15,785 bases of DNA from JBBTXJ01 sp964636345 (GTDB lineage: Bacteria; Patescibacteriota; Patescibacteriia; Magasanikbacterales; JBBTXJ01): positions 1 through 15,785 of the forward strand of contig CAZWRL010000017.1 in NCBI GenBank assembly GCA_964636345.1, read 5' to 3'. The translations under genes were made by a program, and so were the position numbers. Every line of letters starts with the position of its first letter. Position 1 is the stretch's first letter. A model generated the notes under the pieces. The model was given only the letters and a program-made list of their open reading frames with translations, was not told the origin of the DNA and did no database searches. This document shows positions 13,544-15,785 of this stretch, in pieces.

Positions 13544-14119
13544 ATGCGAGGAAGGGCACGCATCATTGGGGTTGTTATTTCTTTCGTTATTCTTTTTGGT
13601 ATTTCCGGCACCGCGTTTTCGGCAACGGAAAAAAGCTGCCGCGACGATTCAGCGCAAGCGAAATGCAACGAGGTGTGCTGGTTGTACGCGGATTGTCGGC
13701 GTGAGGGCGGTTCATGGGAACAGACCGATGAGGCGGCACGCATGTGTGGTGCGGCGGCAGAAGGATGGGGCTATTGTTTTGTGCCGGCGCGGAGCGAGGT
13801 GATCGCGGTACCGTTTTTTGGTGGGCAGGATGTTTCAAACGCCTGGCGGTACGCGCGTGCTATTTATCTACTCGTGTTGAGTATTGGCGGATTGGTGGGA
13901 TTACTCGGGCTTTTGCACGCCGGTTTCTTGTCGATTATTGCGCACGGCCATCGTGGTGATATGACGCGGGCAAAAGAGTATATGTTGCGTGTATCACTTG
14001 GCCTCCTGGTGCTGTTTGGTTCCTATACCTTACTCTCTCTTTTAAGTCCGGAGGCGATGCGCCTGGAGGAAGCGCGCAAGGTCTTTTTGCGAACCACAGA
14101 ATCATCTTTGGGGCGGTAG
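13544..14119 (+). CDS. Cysteine-rich exported protein with VirB2-like two-helix module
   Basis: A 191-aa protein of no firm function. A signal peptide (1-26, cleavage near TAFSA) leads to an outer region with six Cys (32, 41, 45, 51, 68, 78), probably three disulfides. Two membrane helices follow (about 106-126 and 148-168), joined by the loop HGHRGDMTRAKEYM (134-147), then SLLSPE and a charged tail. Helix, Gly-rich turn, loop with K-E, helix, and a final S/N-P-E/D match the layout of VirB2/TrbC-like pilin proteins that I know to be common in Patescibacteria, where they are often linked to type IV secretion or pili. ATG 13544 is set by the promoter; an upstream in-frame reading to 13430 runs through the secG promoter. 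No other secretion gene is in the window, so the role is open. Confidence 0.75.
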   Translation: MRGRARIIGVVISFVILFGISGTAFSATEKSCRDDSAQAKCNEVCWLYADCRREGGSWEQTDEAARMCGAAAEGWGYCFVPARSEVIAVPFFGGQDVSNAWRYARAIYLLVLSIGGLVGLLGLLHAGFLSIIAHGHRGDMTRAKEYMLRVSLGLLVLFGSYTLLSLLSPEAMRLEEARKVFLRTTESSLGR

Positions 14120-14132
14120 TTTGGCGTGACAC

Positions 14133-14161
14133 TTGCATATCTTGACACACTGTGGTATGCT
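14133..14161 (+). promoter_or_regulatory. uvrA: Promoter of uvrA, leaderless
   Basis: The extended -10 TGG-TATGCT (14153-14161) lies 17 bases from TTGCAT (14133-14138). Transcription would start at about 14168-14169, the A of the start codon. A perfect TTGACA (14142-14147) is present but only eight bases from the -10 box, too close to serve as its -35. Confidence 0.6.
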
Positions 14162-14173
14162 TTTTTGCATGCC
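14154..14173 (+). repeat. Inverted repeat over uvrA -10 box and start codon
   Basis: GGTATGC (14154-14160) and GCATGCC (14167-14173) flank six T. One G-T step aside, the arms are perfect complements. Because transcription probably starts inside the right arm, this would act as DNA (an operator) rather than as an RNA hairpin; alternatively it is a weak terminator for the upstream gene. Confidence 0.4.
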
Positions 14174-15785
14174 AAAAACTTCTTCGTCGGGAACGTCTCG
14201 TGATCACACCATGCTCCGCATTCGCGGCGCTCGTGAACACAATCTCAAGAACGTTTCCCTTGATATTCCAAAAAATAAATTGGTCGTGATTACCGGATTG
14301 TCCGGTTCCGGAAAATCCAGTTTGGCGTTTGATACCATCTACGCCGAGGGGCAGCGCCGGTATGCGGAATCATTGTCAGCGTACGCGCGTCAATTTATGG
14401 AGATGCGCGACAAGCCCGATGTTGATGAGATGGAGGGTTTGTCACCAACGGTTGCTATTGATCAGCGCACGGTTGCAAACAATCCGCGTTCCACGGTGGG
14501 AACCGTGACGGAGGTGTATGATTTGCTCCGTCTCTTGTTTTCTCGCATTGGCGTGCAACAGTGTCCGTTTTGCAATGTGCCGGTGCGTCGTTTTGCCGTG
14601 GGTGAAATTGTTGAGGAGATTCGCGCGCTTGGGCGCCGCGCCGCGGATTTGTATATTCTCGCGCCCTTTATGGATCAGGTACAGATGAAGCCGCGTGAGT
14701 TGTTGAATCAACTGGAGCGCACCGAGTGTGAGTCGGTGCGTGTCAATGGCGTGATCATGCCGTTAAAACAATTTGCCAAAGTTGCGAGCGCAACATCACG
14801 GTACACCGTTGAGCTTGTGGTAATACATTTGACCGATGTCAAACGGCAGGATGTGGCAAAAGCGGTTGATACGGCGCTTGAGTACGGCAATGGCGTGGTG
14901 ACGGTGGTGAATATGCAGGATGGAGATGAACTAACATTTTCCACGCGCGCGCGATGTACGCGATGCAACCGGTCATTTGATCCCATTGAACCGCGATCGT
15001 TTAGTTTTAACAGCCCGTACGGCGCGTGTGCGCGGTGCACGGGGCTTGGCATTACGCTTGAAGTTGATGCGGAACTGGTGATCCCGAATCCTCGTTTGAC
15101 CCTGGCCGAGGGCGCCATCCAGCCGTGGACGCGCATTACGGGCAGTAATGATAAATATCATCGTATTTTAGAGGTAGTTGCGGGTGAATACGGTTTTTCT
15201 GTGCACACACCGGTTCAGGAATTATCCAAGCAAGCCATGGATGTGGTGTTTTACGGCACCGACGGCCGCATGCACGATGTGGACGGCAAGCAGATGATTT
15301 TTGAGGGTGTCGTTCCTAACTTAACGCAACGTCACGCGGAAACGGATTCTGATTATGTGCGAAAAGAAATTGAACAGTACATGCGTGAACAGGTGTGTCC
15401 CATTTGTGGGGGGAAGCGTTTGAAACAGGAAGCGCTGGCGGTTACGGTGTGGGGTCAATCCATTGCGGATGTGGTGCAGATGGCCATTGAAGAGGCGGTT
15501 GAATTTTTTGAAACAAAAGAGAAAAAAATGGAACTGTCGCGCGGGGATGAGCTGATTGCGCGCACGGTTGTAAAAGAGATGTTGGTGCGCTTGCGTGATT
15601 TGGCGCAAGTTGGTTTGGGGTATGTGCAGATTGATCGTTCAGTGTCAACGCTCTCCGGCGGTGAGGCACAGCGCGTGCGCCTCTCCACGCAATTGTCTAC
15701 GGGTTTGACGGGCGTTATCTACATTTTAGATGAGCCATCTATTGGTTTGCATCCGGCGGATAATCAAAAACTCATTGATACCATG
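14169..15785 (+). CDS. uvrA: Excinuclease ABC subunit A (5' part, cut by window end)
   Basis: The first 539 residues of UvrA, the DNA-damage sensor of nucleotide excision repair, an ATPase that loads UvrB onto lesions. Walker A of the first ATPase is GLSGSGKSS (43-51). The first zinc module is CX2C at C263/C266 and C287/C290, around FSFNSPYGAC; an extra CPFC (132-135) lies in the signature region. The ABC signature is LSGGEAQRVRLSTQL (495-509) and Walker B is ILDEPSIGLHP with D521-E522. A full UvrA is about 930-950 residues, so the second ATPase half lies beyond the window. No stop occurs in 539 codons. ATG 14169 is set by the leaderless promoter; a second ATG at 14211 also lies before the conserved part. 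Confidence 0.96.
   Translation, partial: MPKTSSSGTSRDHTMLRIRGAREHNLKNVSLDIPKNKLVVITGLSGSGKSSLAFDTIYAEGQRRYAESLSAYARQFMEMRDKPDVDEMEGLSPTVAIDQRTVANNPRSTVGTVTEVYDLLRLLFSRIGVQQCPFCNVPVRRFAVGEIVEEIRALGRRAADLYILAPFMDQVQMKPRELLNQLERTECESVRVNGVIMPLKQFAKVASATSRYTVELVVIHLTDVKRQDVAKAVDTALEYGNGVVTVVNMQDGDELTFSTRARCTRCNRSFDPIEPRSFSFNSPYGACARCTGLGITLEVDAELVIPNPRLTLAEGAIQPWTRITGSNDKYHRILEVVAGEYGFSVHTPVQELSKQAMDVVFYGTDGRMHDVDGKQMIFEGVVPNLTQRHAETDSDYVRKEIEQYMREQVCPICGGKRLKQEALAVTVWGQSIADVVQMAIEEAVEFFETKEKKMELSRGDELIARTVVKEMLVRLRDLAQVGLGYVQIDRSVSTLSGGEAQRVRLSTQLSTGLTGVIYILDEPSIGLHPADNQKLIDTM

Noticed and set aside
1..15785. CRISPR arrays, insertion sequences, attachment sites and phage genes.
   Set aside because: No regularly spaced repeats, transposase or integrase sequences, or phage proteins were seen on either strand; the only dispersed repeats are the short palindromic ones.

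Overview
The window looks like a chromosomal piece of a candidate-phyla-radiation (Patescibacteria, probably Parcubacteria-like) bacterium. This is inferred from several things together. Genes are tightly packed with little or no leader. An ECF sigma factor is paired with a DUF5667 membrane protein. There is a small two-helix protein resembling the VirB2-like pilins common in these genomes, an RNase J, and a peptide-binding protein without a visible permease. Dispersed palindromic repeats are read through in frame inside genes. TGA is used as a stop (for example in the gene at 1666-2844), which argues against the Gracilibacteria/Absconditabacteria code. The finer taxonomic level is not resolved.

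Region 1 (1-5869) is a surface-glycan locus read leftward. A membrane polyprenyl-phosphate hexose-1-phosphate transferase (4442-5869) would start the lipid-linked glycan. A WbaZ-like GT4 glycosyltransferase (3306-4436) and two further GT4 enzymes (1666-2844 and 473-1678) would extend it. Two small genes of unknown function (62-403 and 2932-3267) lie on the opposite strand. Each has its own strong promoter, an identical AAGGAGGG ribosome-binding site at identical spacing, its own terminator, and codon use unlike its neighbours. The second sits between the two halves of the glycan locus. The two GT4 genes at 473-2844 carry at least four in-frame insertions of palindromic repeats.

Region 2 (5870-8216) holds the RNase P RNA gene (rnpB), transcribed from a promoter whose -35 box overlaps that of the divergent glycan operon. 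It is followed by the ECF sigma factor and the DUF5667 candidate anti-sigma factor, which overlap by 4 bases. A symmetrical terminator then closes both this operon and the convergent trpS.

Region 3 (8193-13498), read leftward, holds secG, a membrane-anchored family-5 solute-binding protein, tRNA-Leu(CAG), RNase J and trpS. Region 4 (13500-15785), read rightward, holds a cysteine-rich pilin-like protein and uvrA, which is cut by the window end.

Two modes of expression stand out. For most ordinary genes with a recognisable promoter, the -10 box lies 6 to 11 bases from the start codon, so the mRNA should be leaderless or nearly so. The two small glycan-locus genes instead have classical Shine-Dalgarno leaders. 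In three places the T-tract of a terminator also supplies the TAA stop codon of the convergent gene.
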